Assembly (NCBI GenBank): GCA_965199285.1
Contig: OZ240687.1
Location: 1,550,001 to 1,614,000 of the forward strand
From: CBDDGJ01 sp965199285
GTDB lineage: Bacteria > Pseudomonadota > Alphaproteobacteria > RS24
Direction of reading: 5' to 3'
Length of the DNA stretch: 64,000 nucleotides
The notes under the pieces are model-generated. The model saw nothing but the letters and a program-made list of their open reading frames with translations, was not told where the DNA came from and made no database searches. How positions within the stretch are numbered: the stretch's first letter is position 1; each line of letters begins with the position of its first letter. Positions 26,160-34,111 of the stretch are shown piece by piece. The position numbers and the translations under genes are program-made.

Positions 26160-26487
26160 GTGACGCTTCTGCTTGTAAGCCATTTAATAGCTGTTGCGGC
26201 GATGGCGGGCGGTGATGTGTTACCTTATTCAAATAGTGTGGGCAATCGTGGTGCTGAAACAGATCGTTGGGCGGGTCAATATTTAACAACACCGCGCCGT
26301 CAATCTGATAATTCATGTTTGGGGAACGGTTTGTTCGGCCGCAAAATCCTGCACCTGTTCCAGAGCAGCCAAATGTTGCTGCCCCCGCGCCCCCCCTCAA
26401 ACAAGCGGATCTGATGGGGTTGAGTTTATCTTTAGAAGCTATGAAATTATTGGACAGAGCTCTCTGCCTCCTGATTATATAGATGTT
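26160..26487 (+). pseudogene. Frameshifted N-terminal part of the TpsB-like gene
   Basis: This stretch reads as a signal-peptide-like segment in one frame (LLLVSHLIAVAAMAGG from 26166, then GQYLTTPRRQSDNS). It moves to a second frame near 26310-26330 (FGERFVRPQNPAPVPEQPNV) and to a third frame at a run of seven C residues, 26390-26396. Removing one C joins the Pro-rich linker to SDGVEFIFRSYEIIGQSSLP, which is the missing start of the POTRA domain continued in the next feature. Nearby upstream sequence (26110-26160) may hold more of the original 5' end. So the gene has at least two frame breaks before the long open frame. Confidence 0.6.
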
Positions 26488-27903
26488 TTGTGGCCATATC
26501 GTATTGGCGAACGCGTCTCAACAGCTGATATTTTCAAGTTTGCAACCGACATTACCCAAGCCTATCGAGATGCGGGTTATGCCCTATCCTTTGCGGTTGT
26601 ACCAGAACAGGATTTGGATTCTGATGAGGGGCATTTCAAAATCCAAATCGTTGAAGGGTTTGTCGATTCTTATGAGGTAAGGGGGTTTATCCTACAAAGG
26701 GTTGAAGATAGTGTTGAAACGGTTGTTAAAAATATTACGGTTGAGCGTCCGGTAAGATCCAACACATTAGAGCGCTACCTACTGCTTGCGGATGATATTA
26801 GCGGAGTAACAGCAACAGGTGTTTTGGCACCATCTGAAGGGGAAAGTGCGGCACGTATGTATGTTAGCTCATCATATGATCCGTTTTCAGCATCGGTTGG
26901 CGTTAATTCTTATTTGAGTGATAATTTGGGACGTGAGCTTATTTCCCTTAGCAGTGATTTTAGAGGGCTTCTCACGGGCGATGACTTAATTCGCGCAACG
27001 TTTAATGTATCGCCAGATGTCACGATATTTAAGGGCGGTTCGCTTTTATTCTCAACCTATTTAGGAGGGGAGGGATTAAATGTTGGGGCTTCGGTCGGCG
27101 GATCGTATACCTCGCCCGAACAGGCGAATTTGGCTTCATTCACGAGCAGCTCAGTTGATTCCAGTATTTTTATAAGTTACCCGTTAATAAGATTACGCAA
27201 TAATAACCTATCCATTGGCAGTGAGTTTGCAACCGATGATACAGAATCAAAACTTGCGGGAGTAATTATCAGTAAAGATAGTGTACGAACCCTTTCTTTT
27301 TGGCTGGATTGGCGGCGCACGCTTCAATCAGGCTCTTCTTTTTCATTCCGTACAGAAACCCGTTATGGTCTTGATATTATTAAAGCAAAGGGCACCAGCC
27401 AGGATGGCTCGAATGGTGAATTTAGCACCATTGATCTTTTGGCCAATTATACGCAAATATTGGGTAGCTTTTGGGGCGGTAGCCTGAGCATGCCCATCTC
27501 TTTATACACGCAGCAATTACTTACAGATAAAAAATTGCTAAGTGGTGCTGAATGTAGCTATGGTGGCCGCCGTTACGGGTTTGGTTTTTCTCCAGGTATA
27601 ATTTCTGGGGATGAATGTTTGCTTGGATCGGTTAGGTTCTCATGGTTGCGCGGGATTGGTGGTTATATGGTGTATAATGCTTATATTGCCTTTGATGCTG
27701 GCGAGGTTGTGAATAGAGAAACGGTTCTCCAGCCCGGTGATTGGAAACATAATTTTGCTTCATCAGCGACTTTTGGAAACACGGTTTCATTGCGCAATGG
27801 CGTAAGCCTTAATCTTGAAGTAAGCGGCTCCATCACCAAACCTAAGGGCTTCACCAATATTGATAGTCAACGTTATAATTTCTCAGTTCAATATGGCTTC
27901 TGA
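26488..27903 (+). CDS. TpsB/ShlB-type two-partner secretion transporter, main open frame
   Basis: An outer-membrane Omp85-superfamily protein of the hemolysin-activator (ShlB/FhaC) type, which would export one TpsA exoprotein across the outer membrane. The open frame begins with TTG inside the POTRA domain (WPYRIGERVSTADIFKFATD, AYRDAGYALSFAVVPEQDL, FKIQIVEGFVDSYEVRG); the domain start lies upstream in another frame. About 350 residues of amphipathic strands follow, with a C-terminal aromatic ending (YNFSVQYGF) typical of outer-membrane barrels. Without the upstream part it lacks a signal peptide and should not reach the outer membrane. No TpsA gene is in the window. It may be decayed or switched off by the C-run length. 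Confidence 0.72.
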   Translation: MWPYRIGERVSTADIFKFATDITQAYRDAGYALSFAVVPEQDLDSDEGHFKIQIVEGFVDSYEVRGFILQRVEDSVETVVKNITVERPVRSNTLERYLLLADDISGVTATGVLAPSEGESAARMYVSSSYDPFSASVGVNSYLSDNLGRELISLSSDFRGLLTGDDLIRATFNVSPDVTIFKGGSLLFSTYLGGEGLNVGASVGGSYTSPEQANLASFTSSSVDSSIFISYPLIRLRNNNLSIGSEFATDDTESKLAGVIISKDSVRTLSFWLDWRRTLQSGSSFSFRTETRYGLDIIKAKGTSQDGSNGEFSTIDLLANYTQILGSFWGGSLSMPISLYTQQLLTDKKLLSGAECSYGGRRYGFGFSPGIISGDECLLGSVRFSWLRGIGGYMVYNAYIAFDAGEVVNRETVLQPGDWKHNFASSATFGNTVSLRNGVSLNLEVSGSITKPKGFTNIDSQRYNFSVQYGF

Positions 27904-28065
27904 TCTTATCTGAAACAATAATTATTTCTATATTTCATATTCTAGGAGAAATATTTTCTATGCCGCTTTGAGGTGTCTTTCTGCTCAAGCGATCCTTCCT
28001 TTTGCCTATGGATAAACTTCATGCAAGTCATGACGTAAAAGGGATAGGTTAAAAATGGTGTGAAA

Positions 28066-29562
28066 ATGAGTTACTTAAATGAGATTTTGGCAGTAAGTGC
28101 AGATATAGCGCAAAGTTTTATCGGCTATGCTTTATTATTTTTATTAGCGGCAAGCATTTTAGGCTTACCTTTACTTTATGTCACAGATCGGTTGCAAACC
28201 AAAAGCACATTGCGACGTAACTATCCAGTACTGGCACATTTCCGTTATCTTCTGGAATATTTAGGCAGCTTTTTACGACAATATTTCTTCGCTATGGATA
28301 GAGAAGAAATGCCCTTTAACCGGGCGCAGCGCAGTTGGATTTATCGTGCCGCAAAAAATGTTGACAGCACCGTTGCCTTTGGTTCGTCTCGTGATTTGCG
28401 CCCGAGCGGCACGGTTTATTTTGCAAATTGTGCCTTCCCTCCGTTGGATTTAGAATCGGCTGCACCACAGGCGGTAGAGATCGGGCCATATTGCGCCTGC
28501 CCCTATAAGGCGAGTTCGATCTTTAATATTTCCGGCATGAGTTATGGGGCTCTTTCCGCTCCTGCCGTTAAAGCCCTTTCATTCGGCGCTGGCATGGCGG
28601 GGTGTTGGTTAAACACCGGCGAAGGAGGATTATCAGACCATCATTTGCGCGGTGACGCAGATATTGTTTACCAAATTGGAACGGCAAAATTTGGTGTTTG
28701 TCGCCCAGATGGCGGGTTTGATGAAGAAAAATTGGAAGCCCTTGCCGCCCATAAAAATGTCAAAATGTTTGAACTAAAAGTGAGCCAAGGTGCGAAACCC
28801 GGCAAGGGCGGGATTCTGCCTGGCGAAAAAGTAACAGAAGAAATTGCCGCTATTCGTGGCATTCCTGTCGGGGTGGATGCGTTTAGCCCCAATCGTCATC
28901 CCGAAATCGCCAATATGTCTGATTTACTTGATATGATTAATTATATACGTGATGTTACCCAAAAGCCGGTTGGTTTCAAGATGGTCGTCGGACATTATCA
29001 TTTTTTTGAAGATATGGCCACAGAAATTGAGCGCCGCGGGATTGAGAAAGCGCCGGATTTTATAACGATTGATAGTGCAGATGGTGGCACAGGTGCTGCC
29101 CCTATGAGCCTGATTGACAATATGGGCATCCCGATTCATGAGAGCTTACCCCTTACTGTAAAGACCCTCACCCGCTTAAATTTGCGTGACCGAATTAAAA
29201 TTTGCGCCAGTGGCAAGCTGATTAATCCATCAGAAGTTGCCTGGGCCTATTGTGCCGGGGCAGATTTTGTAACCAGTGCGCGCGGGTTTATGTTTGCGCT
29301 TGGCTGTATTCAATCCCTGCATTGCAACAAAAATACATGCCCAACCGGTATTGCAACGCATGATGAAGATCTGCAAAGAGGGCTAAACCCACGCGATAAA
29401 GCCACAAGAGTTGCCAATTATATCCAAAATATGGAACGTGAAGTGCGGTTCATCGCGCATAGTTGCGGCGTGAAAGATGTAAGAGATTTACAACCACACC
29501 ATGCGCGCATTGTGCAGCCAGACGGCTCCTCTATTAATATGGATATTCTGTATCAGACCTAA
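28066..29562 (+). CDS. FMN-binding glutamate synthase family protein, membrane-anchored
   Basis: A protein of about 498 residues with an N-terminal transmembrane helix (about 18-38) followed by a domain equivalent to the FMN/Fe-S synthase domain of glutamate synthase large subunit. Supporting motifs are ISGMSYGALSAPAVKALSFG, GEGGLS, the K-G-G-ILPGEKV loop, SADGGTGAAP and the cysteine-rich HCNKNTCPTGIATHD, where a 3Fe-4S cluster binds in the family. It lacks the amidotransferase and C-terminal domains, so ordinary GOGAT activity is unlikely to be complete; such stand-alone proteins are widespread and poorly defined. GTG 28060 is an alternative start. Its stop lies eight bases from the convergent NTase-HEPN copy 2. 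Confidence 0.85.
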   Translation: MSYLNEILAVSADIAQSFIGYALLFLLAASILGLPLLYVTDRLQTKSTLRRNYPVLAHFRYLLEYLGSFLRQYFFAMDREEMPFNRAQRSWIYRAAKNVDSTVAFGSSRDLRPSGTVYFANCAFPPLDLESAAPQAVEIGPYCACPYKASSIFNISGMSYGALSAPAVKALSFGAGMAGCWLNTGEGGLSDHHLRGDADIVYQIGTAKFGVCRPDGGFDEEKLEALAAHKNVKMFELKVSQGAKPGKGGILPGEKVTEEIAAIRGIPVGVDAFSPNRHPEIANMSDLLDMINYIRDVTQKPVGFKMVVGHYHFFEDMATEIERRGIEKAPDFITIDSADGGTGAAPMSLIDNMGIPIHESLPLTVKTLTRLNLRDRIKICASGKLINPSEVAWAYCAGADFVTSARGFMFALGCIQSLHCNKNTCPTGIATHDEDLQRGLNPRDKATRVANYIQNMEREVRFIAHSCGVKDVRDLQPHHARIVQPDGSSINMDILYQT

Positions 29563-29570
29563 AATCTGTA

Positions 29571-30455
29571 TTATCGTTTGAGCCGTTTTTTGCACACCTT
29601 TTCAATTGCCTTATGGAGATGCGTGACACGGTCGGTAAGCCAGTCTAGATCCTCGCGGGAAATCTCATAATGCTCCGAATAACGCGCCTCAACATAGGCA
29701 CGCCGCAGAAGCTCAAACCGTCGCCGGGCAATGCGGTTATTACGCGGCCATATCGTAACCAGTGTCTTATCCAAATCTTCAGAAAAACCCCGTAGCTTAC
29801 GAATATTATGAGTGGAAGGGCTATAATGCGTATGTACCAATAGAAACGCATTATAAGCATGTTCGGTGGCTTGGTGGAGGCTAAACGCTGCCCATTTATT
29901 CATCCCTTTTTCGATTTGCAAATGCGCGGTTTCAAATATTTCCTTCGCGCTTGGAAATGCAATTTCGAAATGCTTTTGCGATAGCGCCGTGAACTCAGCT
30001 TCATTTAAGGGCTTGGCTTGTGGCAGTGCTTTGCGGCTATTCGCCTCATATAAAGCAATCCCTTCATCGCGTATATCAGAGAAAAAATATTGCCTTTCGC
30101 TTAACATCTTGTTCACATGCGAAAGCGGTTCAACAACAAGCTGAACCGTGCGGCGAATATTAGGGTGAAATAAAAACCGTTCCTCCGCCTTTTCCCAATA
30201 TTCAAAATCACATAAATATTTCGCACTCACAATAATCAGAAGGTCAAAATCGCTCTTATAGCCGCTCTTAAAATCTTCCACCCAATCGCCGCGTGCGAAG
30301 GAACCAAACAGGATGATTTTCAAAATCCGCCCGCCTTTTTTCTTAGGTGATGTTTTCGCAGCCTGGGCGGCTTCAAATTCTTCAAACAGAATATTGATAA
30401 TATGATCAAGCTCACGCTGCTTGGGCAAGGGCAGATGGTCGAGAGAGGTTTTCAT
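29571..30455 (-). CDS. Nucleotidyltransferase-HEPN fusion protein, copy 2
   Basis: A 294-residue paralogue of the protein at 20512-21402, with the same order: LFGSFARGDW and SDFDLLII in the nucleotidyltransferase part (the first metal Asp kept, the middle Tyr now Phe), then LHQATEHAYNAFLLVH and VEARYSEHYEI in the HEPN part. Identity is spread along the whole length, with differences mainly in residues 1-45 and 105-160. ATG 30455 is chosen because the upstream 17-base block is identical in both copies and the homology begins there (SLDHL); the frame upstream to 30590 covers the 3' end of pdhC. Having both copies convergent with, and almost touching, a plus-strand gene is notable. Confidence 0.83.
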   Translation of the reverse strand: MKTSLDHLPLPKQRELDHIINILFEEFEAAQAAKTSPKKKGGRILKIILFGSFARGDWVEDFKSGYKSDFDLLIIVSAKYLCDFEYWEKAEERFLFHPNIRRTVQLVVEPLSHVNKMLSERQYFFSDIRDEGIALYEANSRKALPQAKPLNEAEFTALSQKHFEIAFPSAKEIFETAHLQIEKGMNKWAAFSLHQATEHAYNAFLLVHTHYSPSTHNIRKLRGFSEDLDKTLVTIWPRNNRIARRRFELLRRAYVEARYSEHYEISREDLDWLTDRVTHLHKAIEKVCKKRLKR

Positions 30456-30461
30456 ACAACC

Positions 30462-30478
30462 ATCTATAGCATGACTCA
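30462..30478 (-). promoter_or_regulatory. Extended -10 promoter block of NTase-HEPN copy 2
   Basis: The same 17 bases as before copy 1, with TGCTATAGA at 30471-30463. The -10 ends 7 bases before the ATG, so the message should start at the initiation codon. It lies in the 52-base gap after pdhC, giving the HEPN gene its own start despite sharing the pdh orientation. Confidence 0.6.
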
Positions 30479-30507
30479 CACATATGCAAAATCGAGAAGC
30501 TGAAATC

Positions 30508-31422
30508 CTATAAGCTGAGCGTAAGGGGATGTTCACTATAAAATTTAAGCGCTTGTAAAAACTGCGCCCCGACCGCGCCATTAATGGCACGATGGTCGCA
30601 AGACAGCGTCACCCGTAATTCTGTTATCTCGCAAATCTCGCCATCGCGTTTGGCAAGCTGTTTTTGCCCTGCGCCGACTGCCAGAATCGCTGCTTGGGGA
30701 GGGTTAATAATGGCGGTGAAATCCTCAATCCCAAACATGCCGAGATTTGAGATTGAAAAACTGCCGCCTTCATATTCGGCGGGCTTTAATTTTTTTTCAG
30801 CCGCCCGCGCCGCGAGCGATTTAACCTCCCGCGATATGTTGCGCAGAGATTTGGTTTCGGCATTTTGGATGATGGGCGTAATCAACCCACCCGGCAACGC
30901 CACCGCAACCCCAATATCAGCATGATGATGCTGCAAAATCGCATCATCGGCAAAAGATACATTCACCGCCGGTTCATCGATAAGAGCCAGTGCCGTCGCG
31001 CGGATGATAAAATCATTAACGGTGAGCTTCTCATCGCTTTGCAGCGCATCTAATTGGGCGTTCATTTTTGCCCGTAAATCCAATAGCGCATCCAGCTCTA
31101 TTTTTGCGGTGAGATAGAAATGCGGTAAAATGGTTTTGGCCTGACTTAACCGCTTGGCAATGCTTTTTTGCATATCATTAAGCGGCTGCTCATCATAGCG
31201 GGCGGCATCATAAAACAAACGCGCATCAACAAGCGGCGGGATTTGAAAGGCCGCCTCTAATGCAGCTGAGGGCGCGGCTCCAGATTGCGTATCAGCTTGC
31301 CAATTTTCAATATCCCGCGCGATAATCCGCCCTTCAGGGCCAGTGCCTATAACATGGGTAAGATCAATCTGGCGGGTTTGCGCAAGTTTACGAGCAAATG
31401 GGCTGGCGATGATGCGGGTCAT
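30508..31422 (-). CDS. pdhC: Pyruvate dehydrogenase E2 (dihydrolipoyl acetyltransferase) without lipoyl domain
   Basis: The acetyl-transferring core of the pyruvate dehydrogenase complex. It is only 304 residues long. It starts directly with the peripheral subunit-binding domain (SPFARKLAQTRQIDLTHVIG, about 7-41), then a short linker, then the catalytic domain (about 75-304). The lipoyl domain and swinging linker that normally precede these are missing, and there is no room for them because the pdhB stop lies five bases upstream. The catalytic motif reads DHRAINGAVGA: His277 is present, but the usual Asp of HRxxDG is Asn281. The lipoyl group is presumably supplied by the domain on E1-beta. 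Confidence 0.88.
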   Translation of the reverse strand: MTRIIASPFARKLAQTRQIDLTHVIGTGPEGRIIARDIENWQADTQSGAAPSAALEAAFQIPPLVDARLFYDAARYDEQPLNDMQKSIAKRLSQAKTILPHFYLTAKIELDALLDLRAKMNAQLDALQSDEKLTVNDFIIRATALALIDEPAVNVSFADDAILQHHHADIGVAVALPGGLITPIIQNAETKSLRNISREVKSLAARAAEKKLKPAEYEGGSFSISNLGMFGIEDFTAIINPPQAAILAVGAGQKQLAKRDGEICEITELRVTLSCDHRAINGAVGAQFLQALKFYSEHPLTLSL

Positions 31423-31427
31423 GATGA

Positions 31428-32837
31428 TTATTTATAGCAAGCCTGTTTTACCGCCGCGACAATATTATCAATTTCGGGCAATGCCAGTTTTTCAAGATTG
31501 GCGGCATAGGGCATAGGCACATCCGCGCCAGTGATGGAGGCTATCGGTGCATCCAGCATATCAAAGCCATGCGCCTGCACATGCGCGGCAATCTCATGCC
31601 CAATCGAGCAGACTGGCCAACCTTCCTCAACCGTTACCAGCCGATGGGTTTTGTGAACGCTTGCCAGCACAGTATCCATATCAAGCGGGCGGAGGCTACG
31701 CAAATCAATAATCTCGGCCTCAATGCCAAGCGTGGCAAGGGTTTTGGCAGCGTCCAGACAATAAGAAACGCCGCGCGAATAGCTTACCAATGTGACATCT
31801 GAACCTGCTTGAATGACCCGCGCTTTGCCAATGGGTAAAACATAATCATCCCATAGCGGCACATCACCAGTTTCGCCATAGAGCAATTCATGCTCTAAAA
31901 ACACAACCGGGTTTTCAGACCGAATGGCCGCCTTCAAAAGCCCTTTCGCATCGGCGGCGGAATAGGGCGATAGCACAATCAAGCCGGGGATATGTGCATA
32001 CCAAGCTGAATAATCCTGACTATGTTGCGCCGCCACCCGCGAGGCGGCTCCATTTGGCCCGCGAAACACAATCGGGCAGCTAATTTGCCCGCCCGACATA
32101 TAATGAGTTTTGGCAGCGCTATTGATAATTTGGTCAATCGCCTGCATCGCAAAATTAAAGGTCATAAATTCGATGATGGGGCGTAAACCTGCCATTGCCG
32201 CGCCCACCCCTAAGCCTGCAAAACCATGTTCGGTAATCGGTGTATCAATGACGCGCCGCGCGCCAAATTCCTGCAATAGATTTTGGGTCACCTTATACGC
32301 GCCTTGATATTCCGCCACTTCTTCGCCCATAATGAATATATCTTGGTCGCGGTGCATTTCTTCCGCCATCGCATCGCGCAAGGCTTCGCGGACAGAAAGT
32401 GACTGCATTTCGGTTCCTTCTGGCAGGGTCGGGTCTAAAAGAGATGATACTGGCGGGGGTGTGACAGATGGGCTGGAGGTAGTAGGTGTGGCGGGCGCAT
32501 CTTCCGATATGGGTTTTTCTGTGGCAGGTGCGTCTGTTACAGGCGCATCTGTTGCGGATGGAGGCGGCAGATTATCAAGCGCTGATTGGTCTTCCCCCTC
32601 TTCAAGCAAAATCGCAATCACTTCATTTACTTTAATCGGGGTTTGGCTTGCCTCATATAATAATTTGCCGACAACCCCCTCATCAATCGCTTCTAATTCC
32701 ATAACCGCTTTATCGGTTTCAATTTCAGCCAATATATCGCCCGCGCTCACCTTATCGCCTTCGGTGACGAGCCATTGCGCCAATTTTCCTTCTTCCATAG
32801 TGGGCGACAGGGCGGGCATGGTAATCTGTACCGTCAT
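31428..32837 (-). CDS. pdhB: Pyruvate dehydrogenase E1 beta subunit with N-terminal lipoyl domain
   Basis: The 469 residues comprise a lipoyl domain (1-78; lipoyl Lys43 in IETDKAVMELEA), a Pro/Ala/Thr-rich flexible linker (about 79-143) and a full E1-beta transketolase-like domain (145-469, with ALRDAMAEEMHRD, GEEVAEYQGAYKV and HGFAGLGVGAAM). E1-beta with a lipoyl domain is known in alphaproteobacteria, but normally E2 keeps one too. Here the linker and domain appear to have replaced those of E2. The ATG overlaps the pdhA stop (TAATG), so the alpha and beta subunits are translated in step. Confidence 0.94.
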   Translation of the reverse strand: MTVQITMPALSPTMEEGKLAQWLVTEGDKVSAGDILAEIETDKAVMELEAIDEGVVGKLLYEASQTPIKVNEVIAILLEEGEDQSALDNLPPPSATDAPVTDAPATEKPISEDAPATPTTSSPSVTPPPVSSLLDPTLPEGTEMQSLSVREALRDAMAEEMHRDQDIFIMGEEVAEYQGAYKVTQNLLQEFGARRVIDTPITEHGFAGLGVGAAMAGLRPIIEFMTFNFAMQAIDQIINSAAKTHYMSGGQISCPIVFRGPNGAASRVAAQHSQDYSAWYAHIPGLIVLSPYSAADAKGLLKAAIRSENPVVFLEHELLYGETGDVPLWDDYVLPIGKARVIQAGSDVTLVSYSRGVSYCLDAAKTLATLGIEAEIIDLRSLRPLDMDTVLASVHKTHRLVTVEEGWPVCSIGHEIAAHVQAHGFDMLDAPIASITGADVPMPYAANLEKLALPEIDNIVAAVKQACYK

Positions 32838-33916
32838 TATGATATATCCTCGACCAGAATATCAGCCAAAATATCGGTCATTAATTCTTGCGGTTCAGGA
32901 AGCGGGCTTGCAAGCGCAAAATCCACCGCTTCTGCAATCTCATCATGAATAGTGCTGCGATGCTGTTTTAGCTCGGCTTCGGTAAATGCGCCGCGCTCGA
33001 TTAAGCGGGTTTGCGCGATCATTAACGGGTCGGCATTTTGTCGTATCTCATCAACCTCTTCGCGCTGCCGATATTTGGCAGGGTCAGACATGGAATGACC
33101 GCGATAACGATAAGTCACCATCTCCAATATAATGGGACCGCGCCCATCGCTCACCCATTGCACCGCTTTATGGGTGGCTTGGCAAACTGCCTCGACATCC
33201 ATGCCATCAATCTGCTGGCCGGGGATATTAAAACTGCTGCCGCGTTGCGATAAATTGGTTTGCGCGGAAGAGCGGTCAACACTGGTTCCCATTGCATAGC
33301 GATTATTTTCAATAATATAAATCACCGGCAACTGCCATAGGCTCGCCATGTTGAAACTTTCATAAACTTGCCCTTGATTGGCAGCGCCATCGCCAAAATA
33401 AACAAAGGCGATATTCTCATTTTGGCGATAGAGATTGGCAAATGCTAATCCGGTTCCAAGCCCGACCTGCGCGCCGACAATCCCATGCCCGCCATAAAAA
33501 TCTTTTTCGCGGGAGAACATGTGCATACTGCCGCCCTTGCCGGCAGAATAGCCATCCTTGCGACCGGTTAGCTCTGCCATTACCCGCTTTGGCTCCATCC
33601 CGCAGGCAAGCATATGGGCATGGTCACGATAGCTGGTAATCACTTGATCGCCCTTTTTCACTGCATCTTGCACGCCGACAACAACCGCTTCTTGGCCGAT
33701 ATAAAGATGACAAAAGCCGCCAATCTCACCCATCGAATAAAGCTGGCCGCAGCGTTCTTCAAAGCGGCGAATGAGGGTCATATCTTGCCAAAACGTAAAC
33801 AGCCGCTGGTCATCTATATCTATATTTGGCGCGTCATTCCAATATGTCAAAAACGCATCCGCTTTAGCGGACGTAGACTCAAAATCTTGGCCAGAATTTT
33901 GAATGGGCTTTTTCAT
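32837..33916 (-). CDS. pdhA: Pyruvate dehydrogenase E1 alpha subunit
   Basis: ThDP-dependent decarboxylase subunit that, with E1-beta, forms hydroxyethyl-ThDP from pyruvate and reductively acetylates lipoamide. The 359 residues include RRFEERCGQLYSMGEIGGFC, the ThDP/magnesium motif GDGAANQGQVYESFNMAS closed by ENN, and the loop TYRYRGHSMSDPAKYR, which in homologues carries regulatory phosphorylation sites. AGGA precedes the ATG. It is the first gene of pdhA-pdhB-pdhC on the minus strand; E3 is not in the window. Confidence 0.95.
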   Translation of the reverse strand: MKKPIQNSGQDFESTSAKADAFLTYWNDAPNIDIDDQRLFTFWQDMTLIRRFEERCGQLYSMGEIGGFCHLYIGQEAVVVGVQDAVKKGDQVITSYRDHAHMLACGMEPKRVMAELTGRKDGYSAGKGGSMHMFSREKDFYGGHGIVGAQVGLGTGLAFANLYRQNENIAFVYFGDGAANQGQVYESFNMASLWQLPVIYIIENNRYAMGTSVDRSSAQTNLSQRGSSFNIPGQQIDGMDVEAVCQATHKAVQWVSDGRGPIILEMVTYRYRGHSMSDPAKYRQREEVDEIRQNADPLMIAQTRLIERGAFTEAELKQHRSTIHDEIAEAVDFALASPLPEPQELMTDILADILVEDIS

Positions 33917-33947
33917 CTCTGTTCCTTTAATATTGCCGCTCTTAAAA

Positions 33948-33977
33948 ATATAAGGATAAAATCAGAAATCCAGTCAA
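33948..33977 (-). promoter_or_regulatory. Candidate pdhA promoter
   Basis: On the minus strand TTGACT (33977-33972) is followed after 18 bases by TTATAT (33953-33948), about 32 bases before the pdhA ATG. Both boxes are close to sigma-70 consensus; the assignment is by eye. Confidence 0.45.
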
Positions 33978-34027
33978 AATCGACACTGCCTCGCAAAAAG
34001 CAGCATTATTACGAAGATGAGATTTCT

Positions 34028-34044
34028 AGGTAATAAAATTACCT
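34028..34044. promoter_or_regulatory. Dyad in the pdhA-pmbA divergent spacer
   Basis: AGGTAAT (34028-34034) and ATTACCT (34038-34044) form perfect 7-bp arms around three A residues, roughly midway between the divergent pdhA and pmbA starts. It could be an operator acting on either gene; nothing in the window identifies the protein. Confidence 0.4.
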
Positions 34045-34111
34045 TAGATGCGGGATAAAACATATAATAGTTAGTTGCACTTTTAATGCCAGAAGTGATA
34101 CACATCATAGC

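Noticed and set aside
30456..30590. Longer NTase-HEPN copy 2 starting at 30590
   Set aside because: The extra codons overlap the 3' end of pdhC, and homology with copy 1 starts only at 30455.
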